Assembly: GCA_029532415.1 (NCBI GenBank)
Contig: JAQOTA010000053.1
Span: 6,448,001-6,512,000, forward strand
Reading direction: 5' to 3'
Length of the DNA stretch: 64,000 nucleotides
DNA from: Marasmius tenuissimus
Taxonomy: Eukaryota; Basidiomycota; Agaricomycetes; Agaricales; Marasmiaceae
In this document: positions 21,334 through 32,832 of the stretch, one piece after another
Numbering within the stretch: position 1 is the stretch's first letter
How the letters are laid out: each line of letters starts with the position of its first letter
Notes under the pieces: generated by a model
Told to the model about the DNA's origin: nothing
What the model saw: only the letters and a program-made list of their open reading frames with translations
Databases searched by the model: none
Position numbers and translations under genes: made by a program

Positions 21334-21421
21334 GGGGCAGAACGGGACTCGAACCACGTAGCGCGTGAGGACCCGGAGTACTGAAGAACTTCACGTATGT
21401 TACCCATTACACCATCCACCC
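21334..21421 (-). tRNA. tRNA-like gene, isotype unresolved
   Basis: On the minus strand an acceptor stem GGGTGGA pairs with TCTGCCC (two G-T wobbles). A D-arm and A-box (TGGTGTAATGGGTAAC) and a T-arm with the B-box GGTTCGAGTCC are in the right order over 88 nt. That length suits a tRNA with a short intron. A CGTGA/TCACG anticodon stem closes a 22-nt loop, but no standard anticodon with T33 and a purine 37 fits. The T-stem has a bulged base. It could be a tRNA with an unusual intron, a tRNA pseudogene, or a tRNA-derived relic. Confidence 0.45.
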
Positions 21422-21662
21422 GGTGTGCAGCCTGCAACACCGTCAGGGAGACGATATCTTGACATTGACAGACGTGTGATCCCAAACTGAATGTCAATTT
21501 TTCATCCTTTGAAGCGCTCATGAACATATAAGAGTCACGTTATGCAGCCAGTACAATATGGACTTCCCTGGCACCCCGAGCTCGACATCGAATGAGAGTA
21601 ATCACAATATGTACAGTAATGTTTTTGCTCATAAAACCAAAAATCCTCGAGCAAACAAGTCA

Positions 21663-23866
21663 CTAATCAACCCACGTAGTATATCTCTCATCAAACTTCG
21701 CCTTCGGCACATACCTCCCCCCACTCTCATATGACGCCTCCATCCTCATCTTCACACTCCTATGAACCTTGACCCCGTTCTTCTTCTGCTTCGGTATGAT
21801 CCTCCCGCGGCCGAAATTCCAACCCAAGAAGTTGGCCCACGAGTCATCTCCCTTTTGATAACGCATGCGGATGGGGAAGAATTCGAGGAGCCACCAGAAC
21901 CATTTCAGGGAGAGTTGATCGTAGACAGGGGAGAGAGCGTCTGCGAGTTCGAGTTCTTCTTCTGTTGGACGACGGGTGGTGGTGGTGGTTACGGCGGTTG
22001 AGGGGGTTTGTGAAGCCACCGGTGTGGTTGGGATATCCCGAATTAAGTGAGAAGACATAACCGGGAGGGCAGGTGGACGGGGGAGAACTTCTGGGTAGAG
22101 GGATGTAGGTTCCAAGCCAATATCTCGAAGAAGATCAGCGTCAAACATGATACCCGTGTTGGTCTTGAAGCATTCTCGAATCATCCATCTGAGAGGTATC
22201 CTAGCCAAGTTTGGTTTCGTCTCGTTTGAAACAGATCCGCCACCGACGTCTGGGAGTTAATTTTAGCTGGTGGAGTCAGCTGTTATCGAGAGAAGTCGGA
22301 CATACCACAGTGGCAGCCTGCGAACCAAACCTAAATAGTGAATAGAGAAGGAGGGTTGCGTGAGAACTAGCCAAGTATGTATACCGAAGGTTAGGAACGT
22401 ACCTCTTCGATATTAGTCGGCGTAGCCCGAACACTCGAATACTTCCTCTCCATCGCCTTTAGCGAGGTCCCCGGTCTCTTTTGGACAGTGCCTGACTTCC
22501 CATTGCTAGCTAATTCGGGCTCGTCAGAGTGTTCACCTCCCGCGTGATTGTGGTTTTTATGCTGTAACCCAAGCTTAGCTTCGCTCTCCGTCGGTCTGTT
22601 CCATAGGTTCGCTTTGAACTTGGCACGTCTTTCGTCCAGCGAGACAGCGTGTCGGAAAGTGCGGACGTTGGTATTGGAAGTGGTGAAGGGGAGTCGTTTT
22701 GGGATTAGTCCGACCGAGTTGACTGTATCCCTGCGGAACTATTTCAGGATCACCTGTTGGCGAAGAAAGCGGAAAGGTCTTACCATACACCGATAAACTC
22801 GATATCTGCGTCGTTCGAGAAGGCTTTCTTGAATGCATTTGACTGTTGCCAGCCCACTTCGTCCGTGCGAGTGTACATCTGGTACGCAAACGGGACCTGT
22901 TGGTGATTACAAGCCGGAAGAATTCCGACCTACGGTGGGATCGATATCAAGTTGGGCAACAGAGCGGAAGATCAAATCGTACCTTGTGAATCATCCCTGC
23001 CAAACTGGGTGCAGATGCCTGAGTACATCTCGAAGAGGTAAGTAAAAGTACCCGTCAACGTACCTTCGAGCCGTATAAGCCCCCCTTGAGAATCCGAATA
23101 TACAGATTCGGTCACCAGCGGTATCTGAAGACGAAAACGACAATCACTTGGGGATCAGCATCCAGCACATAGGAACAGACGTACAGTTTTGCATCAAAAA
23201 CTCGTATCCGTCTGTATAAGTAATATAGAAAAGATGAGGAGTCAGGCTGGGTCGATTGAGTTTGTGCTCTCACCCATGACATGGGCATCGAGATTCCACG
23301 CAATCATTTCGTCGAGGGTCTGTCAACCAGTATTTGAAGTGAGCTACTTGTTCCCGTGGGCCCGGAGAAAGGAATGCTGACCTTGGAGAAACTAGCCATG
23401 AATGGGGTTGCGACTTGAGGCGATGTGTACGTTCCTATCCCAGCCTTACGAGAGCCTCAACATGGTAATCTAGAATAGACAAAATGCGTATACGTACCTG
23501 GTAATACACCATCTGCTTCGTCCGGTCGTCTTTCTTCAGAAGAGAGAAGAACTCGACGATGTTCGAGTTCTGATTTTCGTCAGATAGAACGTGAGTGTGT
23601 AAGAGTATCAAGGTTACGAACATCGTTGTCGAACCTACAAGAAAGGAAAGGAATGTCAATAACCCCTCCCTGAAGCGCAGCGAGAGCTAACGCGGAACAT
23701 ACTGATCGCCCGTCCCATCGAAACATAGCACCAACGTCCGGTATGGGTGGTCTGGAGGGATAATCCTCTCTTCATGGCTTGTAGATGTCGATGTTCCTGG
23801 CGAGAGGGGGGATTCAGCGGTATCAATGAGAGTAGCAGTCGTATCAGTCCGTTCGTGTCCGTTCAT
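21663..23866 (-). CDS. DUF2235 alpha/beta-hydrolase-like protein
   Basis: Multi-exon minus-strand gene; start chosen at MNGHERTDTTATLID (ATG at 23866), stop at 21663-21665. The N-terminus carries the family opening RTLVLCFDGTGDQ, joined over two introns to FDND and NSNIVEFFSLLKKDD. A later exon has ICIFGFSRGAYTAR (about 23056-23110), which holds the GxSxG nucleophile elbow. Then come LAGMIHKV, a segment ending in FIGVWDTV, and the last exon with IPLRWMIRECFKTNTGIMFD and a C-terminal FLGWNFGRGR region. DUF2235 (PF09994) is related to type VI secretion phospholipase catalytic domains, but fungal members are mostly uncharacterised. A cytosolic lipase or esterase role is inferred. The Ser/Pro/Thr-rich segments look disordered. 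Several small exons between 22230 and 23600 were placed only approximately. Confidence 0.85.
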
Positions 23867-26745
23867 ACTGTAGTTAAGCGGGGAACAAAGGGAGGGAGAG
23901 GGGAGGAATGCTAAAGCTGCAGAACACAAATCCTGTGAATACTTATATATATTCGAAGATCAGCGTCAGGCAGTGCCTCGTATCTCGAACGGAACCCGGG
24001 GTGAGGGTCATCTGGCCTGAAAATCAACAACTTCGTTTCTATTCTCAGGACCGTGTAATGACAAGACATATCACGGGTTATACATTCCACCGACAGGTTG
24101 AATGGGGAGAATAGAAACAATAATTGCCTGTTCAAAATGAGCTTTGTCTCTGGAATGCTCAATTCTCCGACCCGTTGACCGATAAGAAGGGGATAGGGAT
24201 ATGTATAGATGGGCAACGCCGACGGGGATCATTCTCGCACAGGTGCCAAAGCAGCGACCCTTATTCTTTCTATTCGAATGACTGAATTGCAGCATATTCA
24301 TGGCGAATATAGAACAACAAAGCCAGCCTTCGCTGCGACAATACGTGGGGATCCCGTTCATACGGCTACATCCTATCGAAAACAAAGATCCGCTAAGAGA
24401 GTTGTGAGCGCCACGAACGATATATGAAAGGTGAGGGACACTTACCCGTTTGAAATGACGAGGCCCATGATCGGTGGGACATCCGTACTGTGGCAAGAGT
24501 AACCCAGGTGATGCGACCAGGGATTGACAAAAGCTCCCATCGTGGCATGGGGGTTGGAGTCCGGGTCATCCAGAGGAAGGGCAGGTTCCGCCAGCGAAAG
24601 CAACGACCGCAAAGAAGGCCAGCTGGAGCCCTCTTCCAAAACAATTCGACTGGCCACACGACACCGTCAGAAGAGCCACGGTGACGGGAGCGCAAATCAG
24701 CAGCTTTAGAGATACTACTGGGAGGCTGTCGCCATCTCCGTCGTTGACAATACTTCCGATGCTAGGTATTCGCCCAGGGCGAAAGAAGAGTGGAAGTGTG
24801 TCCTTAGTATCGCAGCACTGGACATGGATGTGTGCCCGAGGGGAGATGGACGAGTGACTGATATGAGGTCACTCGTGTTTGTTGGCTACGAGGGGCCTCT
24901 GAGGACCGTTCCGCCTGGCGGCTGGTCTCGGTATGGATTGTCGTTCGCCTCATGGGTGGAGGAGAATCCCGAGGTGGACGATGGCTCCCCATCGGTGCGC
25001 AGTAGATTTTGAGCAACACGAGCGCCAAACAACGAACGCGCCAACCAATGCCGTGCCTTGGAGCCTTCCAGCATTTTGAAGTTTTCAGATCGACTGGCTA
25101 GCTCGATGCGGAAGGATGACTATGTTGCAAATGGACACCATGAATCGTGGAAAGGCTTCGAGAATAATGGATGGTGTAGTGGAAGACGGCCGGCGACGAA
25201 AGGTATGTCTACCCGAAGGAGCATCGTGCATGTTCTCGGTGCTACGTCATGCGATCCGTGTGTAGAGAAATCGGAAGACTTTGAGAGGTTGAAAGCACCT
25301 CGATACACGAGGATTGACGGCGAGGGAGTTTTCATGTAGGCCCTTGTTCCATAGCTCCGGCGAAGGTTACGATCTGTTGGGTCACGGGGAAATGATTAGC
25401 AACGTCAAGATAAGAGCAGAGGAGGGTGGTTGAGAGAGAAGCGGCGTACACATGTCTGCAAAGACCATCTGTTCCCTCCTTCCGAGCTACTAGATAACAG
25501 GAGCGTCGGCGCCAAATTCATTGAGTGATGCTGTATGGGTCCAACGGGAGGTATACCATTGGTCGTTGTATCCTCTATTTTCTGCGATTCATTTGGAAAT
25601 GGTGTTATGAAGCTTCACTGCGGTGCCGTTTCTAGGTTAAAGGATAATTTTTAGCAGCGCACAGAGACTATGTCAAACAGCACTTACTAAGTCGCTCAGA
25701 TAACTAGATTTGCGCTGCGACACAAACCTGTTTCCTCGCGCTGCGTGTAGTAACATGGTAACCGAAATTTCAGCCTGATGACCGATGAGAAACGCATGAC
25801 GTATCAAACACAGTCATCTGCTCTCCCTACGTGTCTCCAACGATGGATGAGCGATAGAAGCCCAGAGATGATGGACGTTTAGATTCAAGAGGCGTTGTTT
25901 GGATGGTGTTTGGCCATGGCTTCAAGACCTCTCGCTTCGTACGGGCCGGCGGCATCTCCCGAACCGCGCAAGCACAAGTTCCAGTCGTTCAAAACTCCAA
26001 AATCTCGACGATTTGCTCGGTTCTGACGGTGGAAATATCCAGGCAGTCTCGAATTTATAGAGCGATATACATCTACTCGGTCGACACCTAATAAGTATTG
26101 ACTGAAATCGCAAGGTTGAAGGCGCACGGTTATGACTTACGACTCTCGCCAGGCAAAGCCTACTAAATGTACCAAAATCCTTGAGTTGTGGCACCTGAGA
26201 GGCGGATTTCGTTCCGTTTAATACTCGAAAAAATATATTCAATTCCACTTATCGTAGTCCCCAATCAAAGGAACATTGAGCTCTTGCGACCCTCGGCCAT
26301 GATTCACGGTGCCTCTCCGTTCGGATCTGTCTGTGTTGACGATGCCTCCTCAATACCCTTTTTTCGAGCTCCATGATGCCCTTGCAGGCGGGAGTCTCGG
26401 AGCTTGGATCCCAAGTTGGCAGTTCTCTACTGACTTTTCACGTCGGATCATTGGCAGCCTTGGATTTTAGGGTTACATGACGGGTTAAAAACGATATTGA
26501 GTCAACGTACGAAGGTCGCAGATAGCTCGTTCTCTGGCGAGATGGGAGCCCGAACCCACCGATTAAACCCCAACTCCTCACTCTTGATCTCGGACCTTAG
26601 CATCACTTATGGGACAAGCCGTCTGATTTCACGATTCGGATTCAGATTGGTGGCGAGTACACTGTCAATGAATAAATTAAAAGTCCAAGGTTGTAACTCC
26701 TGCGAGGCAAAGCACCTTCCACTATCAGTACTGCTCAAAGAAGCT
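23867..26745. other. 2.9-kb region without a confirmed gene
   Basis: Open frames on the minus strand between 24400 and 25075 (for example one starting MLEGSKARHWLARSLFG at 25074) are possible exons. I could not assemble them into a gene or recognise a domain. No repeat or RNA was seen. Confidence 0.35.
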
Positions 26746-28030
26746 TCAATCCTGCTTGCCATGATCCTGAGTTTCAGAAACATTGCGTTCTTCCGGAAAA
26801 TCAGGTTTTACGGGGGCACTGGTAATCGCCTGTAGTGCCTGCGGGTCATTTCTCGGTTTCTCCTCCGTCGGGATCAAGGGCTCAGGTCCCGCACCGAAGA
26901 AGAGTGACCAGTACACCGCCAAGCACCCTGCAATTCTAATGCAAGGAGATTAGATGGGCAATGTTTTAATTTTTCTTGGGAGTACAACTCACAAGGTACA
27001 TATCTTCAATATTTCAGAGTCGTACGCTCGAAGGCGCAGCAAGTCGATAGTCGAAGATATGAGGTACATAAAGGAGCACAGGGCGATGGGGGGCCATTCG
27101 ACGATCTTGGTAAGACGGAGTGATAAGTTCCGGATTATGAGTCCTGTATATGTGTAAGTGGTCATATATCATGAGCGAACCTGCCTCGTAGTGCTTACCT
27201 ATGCATGTAAAACTCGTCAAGAATTTCGACACCATAAAGGTCCACTCCGATTTTTCCGTAAACTTTGCACTCTGAAAGTATTCCACAGCAAAGCCAACGT
27301 CCTTGCCACACTTGTACTCTTTGAAGAACTCGTTGAGGCCTGGTTTTAACACCAACTGCAGTCGGAGCATAGAATAGATGAGGCTGAGCCGCGATACTTC
27401 ATTCATCATTCGTCAATCATGATGACTTGCTGAGCACAACATACTGGACAAGCTCACCTCCCATTACCGCCAACAGTCCTGCCAGGAAGATTCGTGATAG
27501 ACTTCGCGGTGCAGTACATAGATAAATCTAGAGGGCCAATTCTTTGAGATATCATCGCGGTCGGGTAATGTTACGCACCAGAGACCCGTGGCCCCCAAAC
27601 TCGAACCATAACGAAAACAGTAGCCGCTCGACGGTTGGTACGGCGAAATATAATCCAGTTTTGAGAACTTCCAGGGAGCCAAATAGTCCCTGTTCTTGAT
27701 ATTGACTGTCTAGGAGGTCAATTCTGCCGCTCTTGTATGCGAGATGCTGTGAAAGAAAAAGTGAACCCGGGTACATCCAAACAGTTCTGCAGACGCACTA
27801 TCGTGAACAGCATCCACATCACACCCACAGAAATTAGGAACTTTCCTTTGAGTGACCCGCGTATCCATACGACCGTGGTGATTAGGGAACAGGAAGCAGC
27901 TGGTCAGGGTGAAGAAAGTAGTCAGATCAAATTCAGGATGGGGACTAAATTGACCATCTATGAGCATAGTCATTTCTCGGCCACGAACCATAAAAAAGAG
28001 ACTCCAGAGTATTGGATATCAGCTAGAACC
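26746..28030 (-). CDS. Multi-pass membrane protein, paralogue 1
   Basis: Minus-strand gene of at least seven exons, assembled by comparison with the paralogue ending at 30278. Conserved segments in order: LISNTLESLFYAA, a helix with LITTVVWIRGS, FLISVGVMWMLFTIVRL, FGGHG before the next exon, SRLSLIYSMLRLQLVLKPGL, FLTSFTCIG, VEWPPIALCSFMYLISSTID, and a hydrophilic end (GAGPEPLIPTEEK, stop at 26746-26748). This layout of about seven hydrophobic segments matches a lineage-specific basidiomycete membrane family I cannot name. The 5' end, including the true ATG, is not resolved. The role is unknown; a receptor-like or transporter-like function cannot be told from sequence. Confidence 0.6.
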
Positions 28031-29271
28031 GCCATATGAAAAAATTCAGCTAAGGATACCATGATGAAACGGATATGGAGTTGCCTTTGAGGATTCCGCA
28101 CTGGCATCGACAACTGGGGTTGGCATCTTATGGGAAACAGTCGGTCGTGTTTTTTTCGAGGGCTTATAAGGTGATTTTATGGGTCTAGGTCCCGGGAACG
28201 CCATGTGATATCGATCTTCATATATAATGCTGGACTGCCGGCGCTCTTCACCAATCAGCGCTCAGTGACAGCTGCCATCAGTGATCCCAGAATTCCTTCA
28301 GTTTGGTCAACCTCTCTTGTACTGGTGCAGATGGGGTGCAATTTTGAGCATATACATACTCATCTACTTGACTCGAAGCATTGGAATAATGATTGTAACT
28401 GTTTGAATGTTTCCCATCTTAGTGTTCATATTTGAAATTGCTCGTTAGACCCGTGGTCTTATCTTTGTACGTTTAACTTACCTTAGATCCCAATGCCTCA
28501 CCTTGTACGTTGCTATTTATGTGATACAGTGGTATAGGCCGTGAAAATATTCAACATGGTCCGATGCAGCGTTCAGTGGGCGTTACTCATTCGGACAAGT
28601 TGGAGTAGTACTAGCGCCCGTAATGCTCTATTCCACATCCGAACAGCCTGAAGATTCAGTATTGTCAACACGTTCAGCGGATCAGGATTACAAGTTGGAG
28701 GTCCCAACTTGAGAATTAGGCTCTGGCGCCGGGCAAGGTGGTGTCGTGGAGTATAAACTAACCTGTACATTTCCCTTGTTTTTCTGATTCTCGTCCAAAC
28801 ACCTAAATAAAACTATTTCTCTACTGGTCTGGAAACAGTAAGGGCGTTCTACGTGTCACAATTCAAGACGAAAATTCTACAGCAAGTCATGGCGATGGAA
28901 AAACTGACACCGTTCATTCTTTTACCAATTACGTCACATAACTGGTTGAGGACCTCGAAAGCCTGAATCACAGACACTGGGTCACTTAAAGGTGCACCTG
29001 ACTGAGCTCTGGGAGGCGCATGCTGCGCGTTGAGGTTCGAACAAAAGGGCCAAGTACCACACGGAATGCGGGTGTCCGGGCTATTACCATCATTATAGCC
29101 CACGGTTACTGGTGTGTCGTTTTGCGCAATATGGCCCACTCTCTCGAGTAAGGGCGCTGTCTAGGCCTTACACAAGTTTTATCACTCCGATATTCAGATA
29201 GTTCCCGGAATTCTGGGCCACTAAAACATGGACTGACTGTGTGTGCAGACATAGGATGCCGGGAGTGGTCT
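28031..29271. other. Intergenic region without a recognised gene
   Basis: About 1.2 kb upstream of paralogue 1. No coherent exon series, repeat or RNA was recognised. The ATG of paralogue 1 may lie in the first 100 bases. Confidence 0.35.
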
Positions 29272-29979
29272 TACTGGGTTTTGCATAATTCCGTGAAAAT
29301 GGGAAAAAAGTTTTTTGCCTTACATGACCCGGTCCGGTACTTCCAGCCGCAGCGGCAGGTGGGATTTTCTGAGAGGAACTGGAGGGTACTTTGTGGCGTG
29401 AGCGACGCAGGGCGTACTGTCCTCGGGCTATGAAGTCTTATACTGAGTGGAATGATTAGAAACGACAAACTTGGTCCTTGTAAACACTTTGGTCATTGTA
29501 GTAGATGATTTTATGTGCCCATTTTCACTTCCCAGTTACATTGCAGCTTATCAATACATTGCACAGTTTCGCACTCTGCGGCTGCTTTCCATACCTGTTA
29601 ATAGAAACTGACCGTGACTGCAGGTTTCGGAACAATAGAGCAATGGTGTTATTCATGCTTCAGGAATCAGTCGCTGAGTGAGGCTTGTAAGTTGTTGTCA
29701 CTGTGTTCATCCGGACGTTTACGGTAGTAGTGGTCGGCTTCAAAGCCCCAGGTGGCCATGAGGCTTCAAAGCTCATCAAATACCTCAACATCCTGTACTG
29801 ATGACATTGAAGGAGAAGGCATGTCGGGCGTGTCGATGTGCTAGCTACCCACTCACCGAATTGATCATATACTGCGGGGTTTCAAAATGTCTCTGCCACT
29901 GCGGCTGGAAGTACCAGACCGGGTCACGTAAGGCAGAAAACTTTTTTCCCATTTTCACGGAATTATGCAAAACCCAGTA
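29272..29979. repeat. Long inverted repeat, two 87-base arms
   Basis: Arm 1 (29272-29358) and arm 2 (29893-29979) are reverse complements with about four differences, all transitions. The spacer is about 534 bases. Read from either arm, the same peptide appears (YWVLHNSVKMGKKF, then DPVxYFQPQ), so each arm may be a fragment of a coding sequence. Candidates are the ends of a foldback element or an inverted duplication. No target duplication was identified. Confidence 0.7.
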
Positions 29980-30277
29980 ATAGAAGTGATTGTATAGCGC
30001 GGCTGTTTTGCCGACGGAGAACACCAATACTCCACGTAGGTGCGACCAAACATCGATGGAATGTAGTTCATACTTGTGCATAATCCTATTTGCGACAGCG
30101 ATGAGGGGAGCTTTGCGGGTATTAGTGACGGGGTACCTCATTTCTGACTTATGGTAGGGGTGAAATTCAATACAACAATAGCCACAATAGATCTGAAGCT
30201 CGATAAATATAACAATAACTCTAGTTTTTACCTCCTGCAAGGTAAATTGCCCTCTTCAAGTATCATTTGGGGTAGTT
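29980..30277. other. Gap after the inverted repeat
   Basis: A minus-strand open frame (30240-29845) runs out of arm 2 of the inverted repeat but has no recognisable domain. Nothing else seen. Confidence 0.3.
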
Positions 30278-31697
30278 TCAATCCCGCCCGTCATGGTCTT
30301 GTGTCAAGGAAACACTGGGGTCCTCCGCCGAATCATGATCCACGGGGACATTAGTGTTCACATGTGCCTGCGAGTCGTTATACGGTTCGTCCACTATCGG
30401 GATTACGGGCTCAGGCCCTGCAAGGGAGTAAGGTGACCAGTACGACGCCAAGTATCTGGCAAGTCTAATGGAAGAAATCAATTGACTGAAATTTTTTTGA
30501 CGTTAAAACCCACCCAGCACAACTTTTCATTATTTGAGACTGGTACCCCCAAACACTCAATAATTCGATCGCCGAAGACGTGAGGTACATGAAGGAGGCG
30601 AGGACAAATGAAGGCCATCCGGTGATTTCGGTGAGATGCAGTGGATATCCTTCAACAATGAGCGCTGTCATACAGCGTGAGTAAATACAACAGGAGGAAC
30701 TGGCTTATAGTGCTTGCCTACGCAAGTAACACTTGTGAGGAATTGTGATACTTGAAAAGTCAACGCCGAGAGTTGCAACAAGTTTTGGCCCCACAGGAGC
30801 GCCATGACAAAATCGAGATCCTGGCCATAGTACTGCTTCAGCGCCGGTCGTAACATCAACTGTAGTTGAAGCGAATAATAGAGGATGGCGAGCCGAGATG
30901 CTTCATTCATTGTGCGGGGTCGTCAGTCAATGTATTTGGTCAATCTACAATCGAGCCGATAGCCTCACCTCCCATTATCATCAACAATCCCGTCAGAACA
31001 GCACGCGATTGACTCCGCGGTGCAGCACACCGATAGGCCTAGGGAGCAAAATATCAGAGGTCTACACGGCCGGCCATAGCGCCTTACTACCCACCACTGC
31101 CCCATGACCAACAACGTTGAACCATATTGACAATACGGGCAACATTACCCCTTGTGCAACAAACTTGATTCCTTTCCTGAGGGCTGCCGAAACGAAATAA
31201 CCCCTCTTTTGATATTGATCCTCTACAAGGCTACTCCCTCCAATTGTGTGTGCGAGACGCTATGAAAGGCGTGAGTCAAAAGTAATCCAGGCAGCCTACT
31301 CGGTCGTACAATCGTGACGAGTATCCACATAACGCCCATCACAAAGACGGATTTCTCTGTGAGAGACCGACGGTTCCATAGGGTTGTGATGAGGAAGAGA
31401 CAAAGCGTGGCTGTTCGCAGTCACATAAAATGGCCAGATTGGGTCATCTTCGATCAGAGTTGTTTATGAGCCACGAACCATATAACAGTGTCTCCAGGGG
31501 GACGGAGGTAAACTAGTATATCACAGTTGGCTCAGAGGTGAATTTTCCATAATGAGGAGATGAGCTCACCTTGACGCGTATCTCAGAATCGAGGAGATTG
31601 ACAGACATATTGCAGTGATAGGAATGGGCAGCAGGTAATCCGCAATGTCCTCTATGCTGGGGGCTTTTAAACCCAGCAAAGCCGTTTCGATGGTCAT
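30278..31697 (-). CDS. Multi-pass membrane protein, paralogue 2
   Basis: Start proposed at ATG 31697 (MTIETALLGLKAPSIEDIAD, then a hydrophobic run); the junction of this exon to the next does not keep phase, so the start is tentative. Conserved segments: FTSVPLETLLYA, TLCLFLITTLWNRRS, VFVMGVMWILVTIVR, NVVGHG, SRLAILYYSLQLQLMLRPAL, FLTSVTCVG, GWPSFVLASFMYLTSSAIEL, AGPEPVIPIVDEP and the stop at 30278-30280. It aligns with the gene ending at 26746 throughout, including intron positions. One donor after TCVG is GCAAGC (GC-AG) where paralogue 1 has GTAAGC. The two genes lie in the same orientation about 3.5 kb apart and are likely tandem duplicates separated by later insertions. Function unknown. 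Confidence 0.65.
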
Positions 31698-31934
31698 TGC
31701 TTTTGGAGCATGATATGATTGATTGTGGCGCCACTGGTGACGATTGAAAGTCAGATCGCAAGATAATCCCGTACCATGCCAATACGCTCACGGTCTGTAT
31801 TCTGATATCCTTACCGTCTTGTACAGCATCGCGGGTGTATGAGAACATCTATTGTTGCTGCCGGGACATCGAACTTCAATGCCCGGCTTTGTGAAGATCT
31901 GGAAAGGAACAAGAGGAGGGTTGGCTGAAGTCAA

Positions 31935-32822
31935 TCATCCCGAGCCGGTTGCATCTCTGAATGTATTGATCGTGAACTGAATATTGAACCTCCAGCCAGT
32001 GAGAAAGACGATGGTCATTGATGGTCGGGTCCAAACGTTCGAGTTGCGAATAGCGTGGTAAACATTCCGGACTCCAGGAGAAGCCGTCGGGCCGTGAACG
32101 CTTACATAATCGAGATAGCTTTTGCCTCTTACCACCATGGCCATGTCAATACCGCATACGTCCACTTCTCGTTTTTAATACAATATAGGCGGCTAATCTG
32201 GGGCTTGTAGCACTTTGAAAGTCTCCATCGAAGTCGCAAGTCAGGTATAGGAGCAGCCTGCCAAAAATGCCAACCAAGAATATGATAGGCGTTTCCCTTC
32301 CTCCTTGACTTTGCGTAATCAAGAGTTTGCTATGCCTTGAGATACCGTCTTCGAGTGTCATTCGGCCCTGTGAGCTCAGTTTGTCGTCCTTTATATCCTC
32401 GCTAGGATCTTTGGCGTACTCTCCCGACCCAACCGGGCGAAATATACGGCCCAAACCAATGATCTCCCGCAGGAGGATGCCTTCAAGATGTCGGTGGGCT
32501 AACGTAAAGCCATAGAGACTTTTCGGAGCCGAACAGTAGGGGAAAACCTCAGTGAGCGGTCTCACCTTTTCCCCATAAACTTCCGTTTACCAAGCAATAG
32601 TGTAGCTACAACCGAACGCGTACAACATGCTTCTTTTTCCCAAATACTGACCCGGATGAGAGGGGAGAGGCAGCATCTAGACTCATACTCACCGAACAAC
32701 GATAAAGCAATCCAAACTACGCTCACAGTCCAAGTCAAAGGTGTATCCACGGTGTATTGAAGAAGAAATGACGTTCGTAAGTAATGATCAATGACTTCTT
32801 GTAGTTTTAGGTACAGTATCAA
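31935..32822 (-). CDS. Hypothetical multi-exon protein with hydrophobic segments
   Basis: Minus-strand open frames 32822-32562, 32565-32146 and 32165-31935 overlap in a way that suggests three or more exons. Recognisable parts are a hydrophobic segment (LTWTVSVVWIALSLF), a hydrophilic region (LGRIFRPVGSGEYAKDPSED), another hydrophobic run (IIFLVGIFGRLLLYL) and a C-terminal part near MTIVFLTGWRFN. No family is recognised. The splice pattern is uncertain and it could be a relic. It sits between membrane paralogue 2 and the Sde182-like gene. Confidence 0.35.
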
Positions 32823-32832
32823 CCATCGTTCT

